From the NCBI GenBank assembly GCA_016711085.1, contig JADJTR010000003.1, positions 186,001-250,000 of the forward strand: a DNA stretch of 64,000 nucleotides, read 5' to 3'. This DNA comes from Phyllobacteriaceae bacterium (GTDB lineage Bacteria; Pseudomonadota; Alphaproteobacteria; Rhizobiales; Rhizobiaceae). Under the pieces are notes generated by a model. That model saw only the letters and a program-made list of their open reading frames with translations. It was not told the origin of the DNA and ran no database searches. Numbering within the stretch: position 1 is the stretch's first letter; every line of letters begins with the position of its first letter. The translations under genes and the position numbers were made by a program. Positions 47,483 to 56,630 of this stretch are shown in pieces.

Positions 47483-48049
47483 GCGCCGCGCGGCAAGCGC
47501 CGGGTCGATCAGCGACAGCAAGGCCTGGCCTGCGGCGTCCAGCGACCCCGAATTGTCGATAATGGCATGGACCGGGTGGTTGCCGAGACCGCCATCGTGG
47601 CGCCCCAATCGCCCGGCGATTGCGGCGGCGTTCTCGCGTCCGCGCCCGGCGAGGCGACGCTTCAATTCGATCGGCTCGACGTGGATCGATATCACGCGAG
47701 CATCGGGAAACACGGCGAACAGATCGGCGAGCGCGTGGCGGGAGCCGTTGAGTATAGCGATGCCGCCCTGCCTGACATGGCCGACGAGATCGGCCGGAAC
47801 GCCGTAGGACAGGCCGTGCGCCTGCCAGATCAGGCAGAAGCGGCCGGCGGTTCGCGCGGCTTCGAAATCGGCCGGCGTCATTGCCGCGTGGTCTTCGCCG
47901 CCGGCGTCGGCGGGACGGGTGATGGTGCGACGGACGAAGCGCACGGCCGATTCCGCCGGCAGCGCCTGCTTCAGCCAGGCAATCAGGCTGTCCTTGCCTG
48001 ATCCGCTGGGACCGACGACGACGAAGAGGCGGCCCTGCGGCTCAGGCAA
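47456..48049 (-). CDS. phnN: PhnN, ribose 1,5-bisphosphate phosphokinase
   Basis: A 197-residue P-loop kinase that makes PRPP from ribose 1,5-bisphosphate at the end of the C-P lyase pathway. Walker A GPSGSGKDS is at residues 12-20, with RFVRRTITRPADAGGEDHAAMTPADF after it, the guanylate-kinase-like pattern. The TTG at 48049 overlaps the phnM stop and gives the normal length; a frame open to 48109 is the alternative. Last gene of the phn operon. Confidence 0.88.
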   Translation of the reverse strand: MPEPQGRLFVVVGPSGSGKDSLIAWLKQALPAESAVRFVRRTITRPADAGGEDHAAMTPADFEAARTAGRFCLIWQAHGLSYGVPADLVGHVRQGGIAILNGSRHALADLFAVFPDARVISIHVEPIELKRRLAGRGRENAAAIAGRLGRHDGGLGNHPVHAIIDNSGSLDAAGQALLSLIDPALAARRSKLLPALP

Positions 48050-49181
48050 CGCGCTCGCCCTCGCGCCAAACGGAACGGACGACCGGGACGTGCTCGTCGA
48101 TCCGCACACGCACTAAATCGGCGCGTTTGCCGACGTCGATTTCACCCCGGTCGGCGAGGGAAATCGCATCGGCCGGTCTTTTTGTCACCATGGCGATCGC
48201 CTGCGGCAAACTGATCGTATCGACCACATCGCCAAGGAAGAAAGCCGACTGGATCAGGCTGAAGGGAATGTAGTCGGACGACAGGATGTCGAGCATGCCG
48301 GCCTCGGCCAGCGCACGGGCCGAGACATTGCCGGAATGGGAGCCGCCCCGCACGACGTTCGGCGCACCCATCAACACGGCAAGACCGGCGTCGCGCGACG
48401 CCTTGGCGGCTTCCATCGTGGTCGGGAATTCGGCCACCGAAATGCCGTCTGCGATGGCTTCGGCCACATGGGCGCGCGTGGCGTCGTCATGACTTGCGAG
48501 AACGATGCCACGTTCGCGCGACGCGGCGGCGAGAATGGCGCGATGGCGGGACGAATACTCGGCCGATTGGGCCATGCGGCGGGCGCAGAAGGCGCGGAAC
48601 TCGTCGTCGGGCATCTTGAGCTTGCCCTGGTAGTAGATCGAGTAGGATTCGATCGAAGCGAACTGCCGCTGACCCGGCGAATGGTCCATCAGCGAAACCA
48701 TGCGCAAGCGCGGATCGTCGGAGAAAAGCGCGAAAGAATCGGCGCAATCGGGGGCGGAGACCTCGCAGCGCAGATGGATGTAGTGATCGGCGCGCAGGCG
48801 CTTTGCGGCGACGCCGGCATCGATGGCGTCGGCGAGGCGCCGCATTTCCCCGGCGTTCAGATCCGCATCCTCGTCGAGGCCGACGCGAAGGGCGTCGAGA
48901 ACCGTGGTGACGCCCGACGCCGCGATCTGGGCGTCGTGGGCGAGCAGGGCGGCATGCGGGTTCCAGCGCACCTTCGGGCGTGGCGAAAAATGGCTCTCCA
49001 GATGGTCGGTGTGCAATTCGACCAGGCCGGGAATGAGATAATCCCCATCCAAATCGAGGCCAACGGCCGACGCACCGGAGTCGAAAGCGGCGATCCGGCC
49101 ATCGCGGACAACGAGGCTGCCCTCGACGATTTCATCGGCGAGCACGATGCGCGCGTTCTTCAAGGCGAATTCGCTGGTCAT
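48042..49181 (-). CDS. phnM: PhnM, alpha-D-ribose 1-methylphosphonate 5-triphosphate diphosphatase
   Basis: A 379-residue amidohydrolase that releases pyrophosphate from the ribose triphosphate intermediate of C-P lyase. Metal motif HTDH (GLVELHTDHLESHFSPRPKVRW), SLMDHSPGQRQF, LASHDDATRAHVAEA and LSSDYIPFSLI are all typical of PhnM. The ATG at 49181 starts MTSEFALKNARIVLADE. Its end overlaps phnN. Confidence 0.94.
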   Translation of the reverse strand: MTSEFALKNARIVLADEIVEGSLVVRDGRIAAFDSGASAVGLDLDGDYLIPGLVELHTDHLESHFSPRPKVRWNPHAALLAHDAQIAASGVTTVLDALRVGLDEDADLNAGEMRRLADAIDAGVAAKRLRADHYIHLRCEVSAPDCADSFALFSDDPRLRMVSLMDHSPGQRQFASIESYSIYYQGKLKMPDDEFRAFCARRMAQSAEYSSRHRAILAAASRERGIVLASHDDATRAHVAEAIADGISVAEFPTTMEAAKASRDAGLAVLMGAPNVVRGGSHSGNVSARALAEAGMLDILSSDYIPFSLIQSAFFLGDVVDTISLPQAIAMVTKRPADAISLADRGEIDVGKRADLVRVRIDEHVPVVRSVWREGERVA

Positions 49182-49195
49182 TGCGCTCTCTTGGT

Positions 49196-49903
49196 TCAGG
49201 CCGAACGCCGCAGCGCATCGACGCCGAAGGCGTGAGACGACAGCACGCGGAATGGCCCGGCTGGTTTCGGTTCGACGAAAATGCAAATCCGGTCGATGAG
49301 GAGCGGCTCGACCAGCACCGGGGCAAACACATCCTCGATCATGCGCGCCAGGACGGGCGCTTCACGCGGCTCCACCGGTCCGGTCAGCGTCATGTGAAAG
49401 CGGAAATCCTCGAAGACGTAAGGGTAGCCCCATTCGCGCAGATTGCGGACCTGCCGGATCGACAGGCGATCGGGATTTCGCCGGGCGAATTCGGCTTCAT
49501 CGATGGGCGCGCGAAAGCCGTCGAAAGCGGTGACAACATCATCGGCGAGCTTGTCGAGATCGGGCGATGGCGAAAACGGGGTCAGCGCGATGAATCCGTC
49601 GAGCAAGGTGACCCGAAGCGCCGGAATCTCGAACGGCTGCATTTTCGAGCAGAAGTCATCCGCCGCCGCGAGAAGCGCCGTTTCGTTTTCCCTTTCGTTG
49701 ATCTCGAATGGCGCTTTGAGCGTCGCGTGAAAACCGTAGCGCCGCGCCGCCGCGGTCTTGTAGGCGATGTCTTCGTGCGAAAGCGGCAGCCGCGGCGGCA
49801 GGGGAACGTCTTCGCCCGAAAAGGCGTCGCGACCCATCCAGGAACTGGCGAGGCGGGTCAGCGCGTGGTCGCGCGGTGGCGAAAAATAGATGGCGTATCG
49901 CAT
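49196..49903 (-). CDS. DUF1045 phosphonate-operon protein (2H phosphoesterase-like)
   Basis: A 235-residue protein of the DUF1045 type regularly found in alphaproteobacterial phn operons. Two 2H-phosphoesterase-like motifs, YGFHATLKAPF and FRFHMTLTGPV, supply the H-x-T pairs. It may hydrolyse a cyclic ribose phosphate product (PhnP-like job), which is inference. It lies between phnE and phnM. Confidence 0.82.
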   Translation of the reverse strand: MRYAIYFSPPRDHALTRLASSWMGRDAFSGEDVPLPPRLPLSHEDIAYKTAAARRYGFHATLKAPFEINERENETALLAAADDFCSKMQPFEIPALRVTLLDGFIALTPFSPSPDLDKLADDVVTAFDGFRAPIDEAEFARRNPDRLSIRQVRNLREWGYPYVFEDFRFHMTLTGPVEPREAPVLARMIEDVFAPVLVEPLLIDRICIFVEPKPAGPFRVLSSHAFGVDALRRSA

Positions 49904-49976
49904 CGGATTCCTGTCCTGCCGATCGCCTGCGGTACGCCGCTTCGATGACAGTATGACGAAACCGGCGGGCCTTTGT

Positions 49977-51533
49977 TCAAGCCGAACCTTGCGGACGGAT
50001 GAGGCGCTGCCTCAAACTGTTCGAGATCGCGTCGAAAACGAACACGACGATCAGGATGAGAATGACCATGTAGAAGACATTTTCCCAATCCTGGTTGGTG
50101 CGCATCGCTTCCCAGAGTTTCAATCCGATGCCGCCCGCGCCGACCGCGCCGATGATCGTCGCCGAGCGGGTGTTCGATTCCCAAAAATAGAGCGTCTGGC
50201 TGAGGAAGACCGGCAAGACCTGGGGCGTCACGCCGAAACGCTGGACCAGCGCCGGCGAGGCGCCGACCGCGCGCACGCCCTCGCGTTGCTTGTCGTCGAT
50301 GTTTTCCAAAGACTCCGAGAAAAGCTTGCCGAGCGTACCGGTGTCGGTGAAAAATATCGCCGACATGCCGGCGAGCGGTCCGGGACCGAAGGCGCGGGTG
50401 AAAAACAGCGCCCAGATCAACATGTCGACTGAACGCTGGAAATCGAAAAAACGCTTCATCAGCCAGTTCAAGGGGCGGTTCGAGGTGATGTTTCGCGCCG
50501 CCAGCAACGACAGCGGGAAGGCCACCAGGCTCGCCAGCAAGGTACCGACAAACGCCATGACAATGGTCTGGAGCAGTTTCAGCCAGACATCGCCATGCTG
50601 CCATTCGGCATTGTTAAGGATATTGCTCCACGCCAGCGCCAGATTGGAGCGTTTGGGATCGAGTCTTTCGCCGCCGAAAACAAGTCCGGCGACTTCACCG
50701 ACCGATTTCCCCCAGAACGGCGAATCGGTGTCGAAGATGAAGTTCTCCCAGCCGAGAAAGCGATGGCGGACGCTCACCTCGTCATCGTCGATCTCGACGC
50801 GTCCGGGAATGCCGAGATAAACGCGGGCAATGGCGCCCGGCGCCTTCTGCTCGATCCAGTCGGGAAGCGGCCTGTCGGTAATGACGCCATTCGTTTCGTC
50901 GACCGAAAAGACGATTCGCGTAGCGCCGCGCACCAGTTCGACGCGCCCGGGAACAATGACGAACGAGGCGTCGCCGATGGCGGCATTGACTTTGGTGACT
51001 AACTCGCGCGGCGTGCTTTCGACAATCTCCGCGCCCGCCATTGCGCCGGCGTTCGAACTGGACGGCGCGCTGGGCGCCATGAAGCTGTCCGCCGACGACC
51101 TTGCGCCGGCAGAGCTCCCCGATGGGGCGCCGGGGGCCATGAAACTACCGGCGGACGAAGCCGCCCCGCCGCCGCTTTTTTCTTCCAATGCGTCGGGCGT
51201 AATCAGCGACTTTTCGGCGGTCAGCCAATCGACTTCGGGAAATTCGCCGAACGGATCGAAACGCGGGAATTTCACATCGAGATGGTTGCCGCGAAAGCGG
51301 ATGTCAGGGCGCGATTCGTAACTCACCCAATCGGCGAGATAAGCGCCGGCGATGCTCCAGTCTGCCCGCTGCAAAACCGAGCCGATGGAGAAGAACCACC
51401 AGCAATACAGCGTGTAGAGAACGCAGGCCGCCGCGCCGATGACCACGCCGAAGCGCTTGAGGATCGGGGCGCGCAACAGATCGCCGTGCTTCTCGGCGAT
51501 GCGTATCCTGTCGGAAGCGGAAAGCGCCGGCAT
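49977..51533 (-). CDS. phnE: PhnE1, phosphonate ABC-transporter permease with long periplasmic insert
   Basis: A 518-residue permease, much longer than the usual 260-300. One helix (residues about 28-50) is followed by a long periplasmic section, then the ordinary PhnE permease domain (about residues 310-510) with the EAA loop (SENIDDKQREGVRAVGASPALVQRFGVTPQVLPVFL). The section contains a low-complexity tandem repeat, SAGSFMAPGAPSGSSAGARS (127-146) and SADSFMAPSAPSSSNAGAM (147-165). The ATG at 51533 gives MPALSASDRIRIAEKHGDLL. It follows phnE2 by eight bases. Confidence 0.88.
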   Translation of the reverse strand: MPALSASDRIRIAEKHGDLLRAPILKRFGVVIGAAACVLYTLYCWWFFSIGSVLQRADWSIAGAYLADWVSYESRPDIRFRGNHLDVKFPRFDPFGEFPEVDWLTAEKSLITPDALEEKSGGGAASSAGSFMAPGAPSGSSAGARSSADSFMAPSAPSSSNAGAMAGAEIVESTPRELVTKVNAAIGDASFVIVPGRVELVRGATRIVFSVDETNGVITDRPLPDWIEQKAPGAIARVYLGIPGRVEIDDDEVSVRHRFLGWENFIFDTDSPFWGKSVGEVAGLVFGGERLDPKRSNLALAWSNILNNAEWQHGDVWLKLLQTIVMAFVGTLLASLVAFPLSLLAARNITSNRPLNWLMKRFFDFQRSVDMLIWALFFTRAFGPGPLAGMSAIFFTDTGTLGKLFSESLENIDDKQREGVRAVGASPALVQRFGVTPQVLPVFLSQTLYFWESNTRSATIIGAVGAGGIGLKLWEAMRTNQDWENVFYMVILILIVVFVFDAISNSLRQRLIRPQGSA

Positions 51534-51541
51534 GTCGATCC

Positions 51542-52507
51542 TCACCGTCCGAATTCGAAGGCCTGGTCGCCGACCAGTCGCCGGCGCAGCCAGGCGGAAA
51601 ACTGGTCGACCGCCGTGATGGTGACGAGCAGGAGCGCGATGATGGCGATGGTCTTTGCTTCGTGCCCCTGACTGATCGACAGACGCAACAGTTCGCCGAT
51701 GCCGCCGCCGCCGACCGCGCCGATGATTGTCGAGGCGCGCACATTGATTTCCAGGCGAAGCAGGAAATAGCTCATGAAATTCGGCAGAACGGCGGGGACG
51801 AAGCCGAAACGCATGCGTTCCATCCAGTTGGCGCCAGCGGCGCGCAACCCTTCCTCGGCCTTCATGTCGGCGTTTTCGACCACTTCGAAAAACATCTTGC
51901 CGAGCGCGCCGACGGTATGGGCGGCGATGGCTATGATGGCGGGGATGGGGCCGAGCGACAGGACGGCGACAAAAAAGCCGGCGATGACGATTTCGGGAAA
52001 GGCGCGCAAGGTGTCGAATACGCGCCGGACGAAGAACAGGAGCCATGCGCCAGGCGCGGTGTTGCGCGCGGCGAGAAACGATCCGAGAAAACCGAACGTC
52101 AGGCCGATCAGCGTCGCGAGAATGGCGATGTTGATGGTTTCGAGCATCTTGTAGAAGTATTCGGGCATGTAGAAACCGGCGATCAGGTCGACGCGCCCTT
52201 CCGGGTAGTCGTATTTCAGGCTGCCGTCGTCATAGGGCGAGGCGAGATCGAAAAGGGCACGGAATGGTTCGACCCAGTCGCGCGGCGCCAAGTCGATGAA
52301 GAAATCGAAGAAATAGGGCAGCCGATCGAAGAATTTTCCGGCGCTGGTCTCGTTGGCGAACCAAAGGGATGCGGCCAGCGCAGCGACCAGCCCGGCAAGG
52401 CCGCCGAGGCTGTACAGGCGTCGCGACGCTGTCAGCGAACGCCAATGGCGCTCCATCGCTTCCGCGGCGGCTGACGGCCTGTTTTCGGCGACATGGGTCA
52501 TGGACAT
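51542..52507 (-). CDS. phnE: PhnE2, phosphonate ABC-transporter permease
   Basis: A 321-residue permease with one helix near residues 33-52, a periplasmic loop, and the PhnE core (LETINIAILATLIGLTFGFLGSFLAARNTAP, then the EAA loop ENADMKAEEGLRAAGANWMERMRFGFVPAVLPNF). It pairs with PhnE1 in the PhnCDE phosphonate importer. Confidence 0.92.
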   Translation of the reverse strand: MSMTHVAENRPSAAAEAMERHWRSLTASRRLYSLGGLAGLVAALAASLWFANETSAGKFFDRLPYFFDFFIDLAPRDWVEPFRALFDLASPYDDGSLKYDYPEGRVDLIAGFYMPEYFYKMLETINIAILATLIGLTFGFLGSFLAARNTAPGAWLLFFVRRVFDTLRAFPEIVIAGFFVAVLSLGPIPAIIAIAAHTVGALGKMFFEVVENADMKAEEGLRAAGANWMERMRFGFVPAVLPNFMSYFLLRLEINVRASTIIGAVGGGGIGELLRLSISQGHEAKTIAIIALLLVTITAVDQFSAWLRRRLVGDQAFEFGR

Positions 52508-52516
52508 GGTTTCGCC

Positions 52517-52554
52517 CGCGAAAAGACGTCGCCGGACCCGGGGGCCCGGCGACG
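52517..52554 (-). terminator. Stem-loop between phnD and phnE2 (attenuator candidate)
   Basis: CGTCGCCGG (52527-52535) pairs with CCGGCGACG (52546-52554). On the minus strand it is followed by TTTT (52521-52524). It lies after the phnD stop and before phnE2, where partial termination would give more binding protein than permease. Confidence 0.5.
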
Positions 52555-52570
52555 CCTTGGCTTCAGGAAA

Positions 52571-53482
52571 TCACGAGCCGATCTTGGCGCGGCGCGCCTC
52601 GATGATGGGCGCGTAGAACTCCGGCGTCACTTCGGTGAAGCCCTTGAAATCGCCGCCCTGGATGGCCTTGAAGCAGGCCGCGTCGGTCTCCGGCAGCTTC
52701 ATCATGAAGTCCTTGAACTTGGCCTTGACGCCGTCATCCATCGAGGTGCGCACGACAATCGGGCCGTTCGGGATGAGCGGCGACTTCCACAGTTCGACCA
52801 GGTCGTCCATCTTGAGGATGCCCTTGTCGACCATCTTGCGCAGATTGCCCGACGAGTAGCCGTCCTTGAATTCGCCAACGCCCGAACCCCAGGTGGTGCC
52901 TGCCGCGAACGTGCCCTTCAGGACTTCAAGAACGAGCTGTTCATGGCCGCCGCCGAAGCCGGTTTCGGAAAAGAAGTCCTTGACCGGCATGCCGATGTCC
53001 TTCGGCAGCGCCGTGACCGGGATCAGATAGCCGGAGGTCGAATCCGGATCGGCGAAGCCGAGCTTCTTGCCCTTCATGTCGGCGAGTTTGGCGATGCCGG
53101 AATCCTTGCGGGCGACCATGATCGACACGTAGCCGGTCGAGCCGTCGGTCTGCACCGTGGTGAGGATCGGCTGCACCGCCTTCTCGTCCTTGAGGTAGAC
53201 CTTGGCGTAGGCCGAGGCGCCGAGTTCGGCGTAGTCGAGCGTGCCGCCGAGAAGGCCCTGGATGACGCCGTCATAGTCGGCTGCGGGGAACAGCGACACC
53301 TTTTCGACGCCGAGAACGGCCGGCAGTTTGTCGACCATGCACTGGAAATTGCGCAGGCGGTCGGCTTCGTTCTCGCCGCCGAGTATGCCGACGCGGAAAT
53401 CCTTCAGATCCTCGGCGACCGCCGGGGCGGCGGCGAGGACGGCGACGAGCGCGGCCGCGCCGAGCAGGGCTTTCTTCAACAT
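52571..53482 (-). CDS. phnD: PhnD, periplasmic phosphonate-binding protein
   Basis: A 303-residue exported binding protein (MLKKALLGAAALVAVLAAAPAVA) of the PhnCDE importer. FRVGILGGENEADRLRNFQCMVDKLP, FADPDSTSGYLIPVTALPKDIG and TSMDDGVKAKFKDFMMKLPETD are typical of PhnD/PhnC-family binding proteins. It follows phnC. Confidence 0.93.
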   Translation of the reverse strand: MLKKALLGAAALVAVLAAAPAVAEDLKDFRVGILGGENEADRLRNFQCMVDKLPAVLGVEKVSLFPAADYDGVIQGLLGGTLDYAELGASAYAKVYLKDEKAVQPILTTVQTDGSTGYVSIMVARKDSGIAKLADMKGKKLGFADPDSTSGYLIPVTALPKDIGMPVKDFFSETGFGGGHEQLVLEVLKGTFAAGTTWGSGVGEFKDGYSSGNLRKMVDKGILKMDDLVELWKSPLIPNGPIVVRTSMDDGVKAKFKDFMMKLPETDAACFKAIQGGDFKGFTEVTPEFYAPIIEARRAKIGS

Positions 53483-53557
53483 GTCGTCTCTCCTGTTTGC
53501 CGGCGTGCCGGCATTGTGTTTGTGGAAGCCCTTGACGCGGGCCGATCGATCGGGACG

Positions 53558-54400
53558 TCAGCTGGCGAGGCCGCGCAGCGCGCCGTCGGATGCGAAAACC
53601 GGCTCAAGGGCCGGCAGGTAGTCGATGCTGGTCGACGTGATGCTTTCGGAGACGCCGGCGCCGTCGGCGTCCGTGCCGTAGATCATGTTCAGCGTTTCAC
53701 GGGTCAGCAGTTCCGGCGCGCCGTCGAAGACGACCTCGCCATTGGCCATGCCGACGATGCGGCTGCAATATTCGCGCGCGGTGTCCAGCGTGTGCAGGTT
53801 CGTCACGACGGTGATGCCGTCGGCCTTGTTGATGGCTTTGAGCGAATCCATCACCACCTTGGCGTTGAGGGGATCGAGTGAGGCGATCGGCTCGTCGGCG
53901 AGGATCATTTGCGGCTCCTGCATCAGGGCGCGGGCGATGGCGACGCGCTGCTGCTGACCGCCCGAGAGCGTTCCCGCCGGCTGCAACGCCACATGGGCGA
54001 TGTCGAGGCGTTCGAGCGCGCCAATCGCGGCGATGCGTTCCTCGCGGGTGAACAGGCTGAGCAGGCTCATCGTGGTGGAGCGGTGATTCAGCCGGCCGAG
54101 CAGGACATTGGTCAGGACGTCGAGCCGGGGCACCAGATTGAATTGCTGAAAAATCATGGCGCAGTCGCGCTGCCAGCGGCGCAACGCCGGACCGGACAGC
54201 GATGAGACGACGCTGCCGTTGTGAAGGATCTGTCCCTCGCTCGGATCGATCAGCCGGTTGATCATGCGCAGCAGCGTCGATTTGCCGGCGCCGGAGCGGC
54301 CGATGACGCCGACCATTTCGCCGTCCCTGATCGTCAGGGTCACCTTGCGGACCGCCGTTTTCTGACCAAAACGGCGCGTGACGTTGCGGATCTCGAGCAT
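53558..54400 (-). CDS. phnC: PhnC, phosphonate ABC-transporter ATPase
   Basis: A 280-residue ABC ATPase with Walker A GRSGAGKST (residues about 34-42), signature LSGGQQQRV and Walker B MILADEPIASLDP. It powers phosphonate import with PhnD and PhnE. A gap of about 105 bases separates it from the acetyltransferase-like gene upstream. Confidence 0.94.
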   Translation of the reverse strand: MLEIRNVTRRFGQKTAVRKVTLTIRDGEMVGVIGRSGAGKSTLLRMINRLIDPSEGQILHNGSVVSSLSGPALRRWQRDCAMIFQQFNLVPRLDVLTNVLLGRLNHRSTTMSLLSLFTREERIAAIGALERLDIAHVALQPAGTLSGGQQQRVAIARALMQEPQMILADEPIASLDPLNAKVVMDSLKAINKADGITVVTNLHTLDTAREYCSRIVGMANGEVVFDGAPELLTRETLNMIYGTDADGAGVSESITSTSIDYLPALEPVFASDGALRGLAS

Positions 54401-54504
54401 GGCCTACTCCAAACCGGAAATGGCGTTCGCAGGAGAAAGGCCTAGGGGCGCAACATGAAGCGCGAATGTAGGATCGATGTCGGTTGCGTGACTATCCCCA
54501 GGCT

Positions 54505-55122
54505 TCAGCCAGCGTGTTCGTGGCGTTCGAGAAAGGCTTCAATGGGGAGCGTCCGGAAATCGTCGAGTGCGGACCGCAGGCGGGCATGATCCCAATCCCA
54601 CCAGGCAAGCGTCTGAAGCCGCTCGGCGGTCTTCTCGTCGAAACGCCGCCGGATCGGCCGGGCCGGCACGCCGCCGACGATGGTGTAGGGATCGACGTCG
54701 CGCGTCACCACCGCGCCGGCGCCGATGGCCGCCCCGTCTCCGACTTTCACGCCCGGCAGGATGGTCGCACCATGTCCCATCCAGACATCGTGACCGATGA
54801 CGACGCGCTGGTCGCGCCGCCAGGCGAAGAATCCGTCATCATTGCCGGCGTCCGGCCAGTAGTCGGCGGCGCGGTAGGTGAAATGATGCAGCGTGGCGCG
54901 CCAGACAGGGTGGTTCGGCGCATTGATGCGGCAGGCGGCGGCAATGTTGGCGAATTTGCCGATCGTCGCGCACCAGACGATGCCGTCCTCCATGACATAG
55001 GAATAGTCGCCCATCTCGGTCTCGGCGACGCGGCAACGCGCCGCGACTTCCGTGAAGTGGCCGAGCGAAGACGCAGTGACCGTGGCGCTGGCGTGAATCA
55101 GCGGCTTTTCGGACAGTTTCAT
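54505..55122 (-). CDS. Hexapeptide-repeat acyltransferase of the phn operon
   Basis: A 205-residue left-handed beta-helix protein, the 'phosphonate metabolism transferase' kind often found in phn operons. Hexapeptide repeats appear in VVIGHDVWMGHGATILPGVKVGDGAAIGAGAVVTRDVDPYTIVGGVPARPIRRRF. The substrate is unknown. Its start overlaps the phnL stop. Confidence 0.85.
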   Translation of the reverse strand: MKLSEKPLIHASATVTASSLGHFTEVAARCRVAETEMGDYSYVMEDGIVWCATIGKFANIAAACRINAPNHPVWRATLHHFTYRAADYWPDAGNDDGFFAWRRDQRVVIGHDVWMGHGATILPGVKVGDGAAIGAGAVVTRDVDPYTIVGGVPARPIRRRFDEKTAERLQTLAWWDWDHARLRSALDDFRTLPIEAFLERHEHAG

Positions 55123-55826
55123 GCGGCCCGCCGCTTTGGCGCAAAGGCGGTGACGTCGATAATGCGGTCGGCGACGGCGTCGCGGACATCCTCGTCATGG
55201 AAAATGCCGAGCAGCGCGACTCCCGCCGCCTTCTTCTCGCCGATCATGGCGATGACGACTTCACGGTTGCCGGCGTCGAGAGACGCCGTCGGTTCGTCGA
55301 GAAGCAGAATGGGATGGTCGGTAATGAAGCCGCGGGCGATGTTGACGCGCTGCTGTTCGCCGCCGGAAAACGTCGCCGGCGGCAATCGCCACAATCGTTC
55401 CGGCAGATTGAGACGCGCCAGCATCGTTGAAGCGACATCGCGTGCATTGCCCGCGGCGACGCCGCGGTGAACGAGAGGCTCGGCGACGATGTCGAGCGCC
55501 GCGATGCGCGGAACGACGCGGAGGAACTGGCTGACATAACCGATCGTTTCGCGGCGGATCGCGATCACCTCGCGCGGCGGGGCCGATGCGAGATCGGTCG
55601 CCGCGCCGCGATGGCGGACGAATATGTTTCCCGCATCAACGCCGTAGTTGCCGTACAGCATTTTCAGGATCGAGCTTTTTCCTGCGCCGGATGGCCCGCC
55701 GAGAACGGCGCATTGCCCGGCGGCGAGCGCAAAAGAAGCGTTTTCCAGCACTGGCAGATCGATGCCACCCTGAAGGTGCATGACGAAGCGTTTGGACAGA
55801 CCCGAAACGGCAAGCGGAGCCACCAT
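55119..55826 (-). CDS. phnL: PhnL, C-P lyase ABC-type ATPase
   Basis: A 235-residue ABC ATPase with Walker A GGPSGAGKSS, signature FSGGEQQRV and Walker B PILLLDEPTASLDAG. PhnL joins PhnK as accessory ATPases of the C-P lyase core complex. It lies three bases after phnK. Confidence 0.92.
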   Translation of the reverse strand: MVAPLAVSGLSKRFVMHLQGGIDLPVLENASFALAAGQCAVLGGPSGAGKSSILKMLYGNYGVDAGNIFVRHRGAATDLASAPPREVIAIRRETIGYVSQFLRVVPRIAALDIVAEPLVHRGVAAGNARDVASTMLARLNLPERLWRLPPATFSGGEQQRVNIARGFITDHPILLLDEPTASLDAGNREVVIAMIGEKKAAGVALLGIFHDEDVRDAVADRIIDVTAFAPKRRAA

Positions 55827-55829
55827 GAT

Positions 55830-56630
55830 CTATACCGCCAGGATCGAGGAAACGAGGAGCTGGGTGTAAGCGGCCTGCGGATCGTCGAGCACGCGGTCGG
55901 TCAGCCCGTGTTCGATGACCCGGCCGTCTTTCATCACCATCATGCGGTGCGAGAGCAGGCGCGCCACGGCGAGATCATGGGTGACGATGACAGCGGCAAG
56001 GCCAAGATCGGCGACGAGGCCGCGCAACAGGTCGAGCAGGCGCGCCTGGACCGAGACGTCGAGGCCGCCGGTCGGTTCGTCCATGAACACAAGGCGCGGT
56101 GCGGTGACCAGATTGCGGGCGATTTGCAGGCGTTGGCGCATGCCGCCGGAAAAGGCGCGCGGCTCGTCGTCGATGCGGTCATCGGCGATTTCGACGCGGC
56201 CAAGCCAATCGATGGCCGTGGATCGGATCCGGCCGTAATGTCGTTCCCCGATCGCCATCAGGCGCTCGCCGACATTGGCGCCGGCCGAAACGGTCATGCG
56301 CAGGCCGTCGGCGGGGTTTTGATGAACGAAGCCCCAGTCGGTGCGCATCAGCAGGCGGCGTTCGGCTTCGCCGAGTTCGGCGAGGTCGCGCGTCGCCCCG
56401 TCGCGCATGCGGTAACGCACGGCGCCGGAGGTCGCCGGCAGCCGGGTCGCGATGCAATTGAGCAGCGTGGTCTTGCCGGAACCGGATTCGCCGACAACGG
56501 CGAGCACCTCGCCCGGCCAGAGGTCGAACGACACGTCGGCGCAACCGATGCGCCGGCCGTAATATTTGGTCAGTCGCTCGACCCGGAGCAGCGGCGTTTC
56601 CTCGTCGGAGGCTTCGTGTCCGGTCGTCAT
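55830..56630 (-). CDS. phnK: PhnK, C-P lyase ABC-type ATPase
   Basis: A 266-residue ABC ATPase, with Walker A GESGSGKTT, signature FSGGMRQRL and Walker B RLVFMDEPTGGLDVSVQARLLDLLRGLV. In E. coli PhnK docks on PhnJ in the core complex. Its start overlaps the GNAT gene stop. Confidence 0.93.
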   Translation of the reverse strand: MTTGHEASDEETPLLRVERLTKYYGRRIGCADVSFDLWPGEVLAVVGESGSGKTTLLNCIATRLPATSGAVRYRMRDGATRDLAELGEAERRLLMRTDWGFVHQNPADGLRMTVSAGANVGERLMAIGERHYGRIRSTAIDWLGRVEIADDRIDDEPRAFSGGMRQRLQIARNLVTAPRLVFMDEPTGGLDVSVQARLLDLLRGLVADLGLAAVIVTHDLAVARLLSHRMMVMKDGRVIEHGLTDRVLDDPQAAYTQLLVSSILAV

